DNA of 22,710 bases, taken from the NCBI GenBank assembly GCA_031401675.1, contig JANNRR010000186.1:1-22710 (forward strand), in the 5' to 3' direction. How positions within the stretch are numbered: position 1 is the first letter of the stretch; each line of letters opens with the position of its first letter. A model generated the notes under the pieces. The model ran no database searches, was not told the origin of the DNA, and saw only the letters and a program-made list of their open reading frames with translations. The position numbers and the translations under genes were made by a program. This DNA comes from JANNRR01 sp031401675 (GTDB lineage: Bacteria > Pseudomonadota > Alphaproteobacteria > Rhodobacterales > Rhodobacteraceae). Positions 22,659-22,710 of this stretch are shown here, in pieces.

Positions 22659-22710
22659 ATGGGCAAGCCACATCCTATGGAGCTTCGGAGCCGGGTCATC
22701 GCGTTTGTCG
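22659..22710 (+). CDS. IS630-family transposase, N-terminal start (partial)
   Basis: The frame MGKPHPMELRSRVIAFV runs off the window. Basic residues followed by S/P-x-E/D-L-R-x-R-V-I is the typical start of the helix-turn-helix region of IS630-type transposases. GGGGGG lies 5 nt upstream. With 3-116 it gives both ends of the same transposase type. Confidence 0.8.
   Translation, partial: MGKPHPMELRSRVIAFV

Larger units (their letters stand above)
22586..22710 (+). mobile_element. Left (5') end of an IS630-family insertion sequence
   Basis: It starts with the terminal repeat AGTGTTCCGATTCAGGATT at 22586, includes a hairpin at 22634-22650 and the start of the transposase at 22659, and runs out of the window. 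It has the same orientation as the IS end at 1-139. It sits inside tcmP. Confidence 0.85.

Noticed and set aside
1..22710. CRISPR arrays, tRNA or rRNA genes
   Set aside because: No regularly spaced repeats, and no cloverleaf or rRNA-like sequence noticed in the intergenic gaps. A covariance-model scan could not be run.

Overview
This 22.7-kb window is high-GC DNA from an alphaproteobacterium, most likely a member of the Rhodobacteraceae/Paracoccaceae. The pointers are the strongly GC-biased third codon positions, the sugar-type ABC importer with a hydantoinase and CoA-transferase gene set, the ExoD-family membrane protein, and a GTAGGG-headed hairpin repeat between genes. The genus cannot be fixed from the sequence alone. 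No rRNA, tRNA or CRISPR array was seen.

Layout. Bases 1-139 are the 3' end of an IS630-family insertion sequence (end of the transposase plus terminal inverted repeat). Bases 22586-22710 are the 5' end of a matching element in the same orientation. The 22.4 kb between them is therefore framed by direct copies of one IS type, and each copy cuts a gene. On the left, an FRG-domain gene (140-973) has lost its 5' end. On the right, the TcmP gene (from 21977) has lost its 3' end and now finishes inside the IS. Beside the FRG remnant is a BrnT/BrnA toxin-antitoxin locus whose toxin carries an amber codon at residue 5.

The core (1717-12141, all minus strand) looks like one long catabolic operon. In order of transcription it encodes a CaiB/BaiF CoA-transferase, an HTH plus coiled-coil protein, hydantoinase/oxoprolinase subunits A and B, an N-carbamoylsarcosine-amidase-like hydrolase, and a complete sugar-type ABC importer (binding protein, double ATPase, permease). 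The HyuA-HyuB-amidase set matches the logic of N-methylhydantoin -> N-carbamoylsarcosine -> sarcosine, the lower part of one creatinine route. No creatinine deaminase or sarcosine oxidase lies here, so the real substrate is inferred. Divergently transcribed are an HMG-CoA-lyase-like gene and a GntR/FCD regulator. An inverted repeat between the two divergent units is a likely operator.

The right half (13887-20676) looks like ordinary chromosome: an ExoD-like membrane protein, a small exported protein, an acyl-CoA synthetase, a GNAT-like protein and an MsbA-type ABC exporter. The last part (20850-22633) is accessory again: a GNAT remnant, then a DUF5131 (phage Gp37/Gp68, three-Cys-motif) gene overlapping its partner gene tcmP by 4 bp. 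All three convergent gene junctions in the window carry the same GTAGGG-type hairpin.
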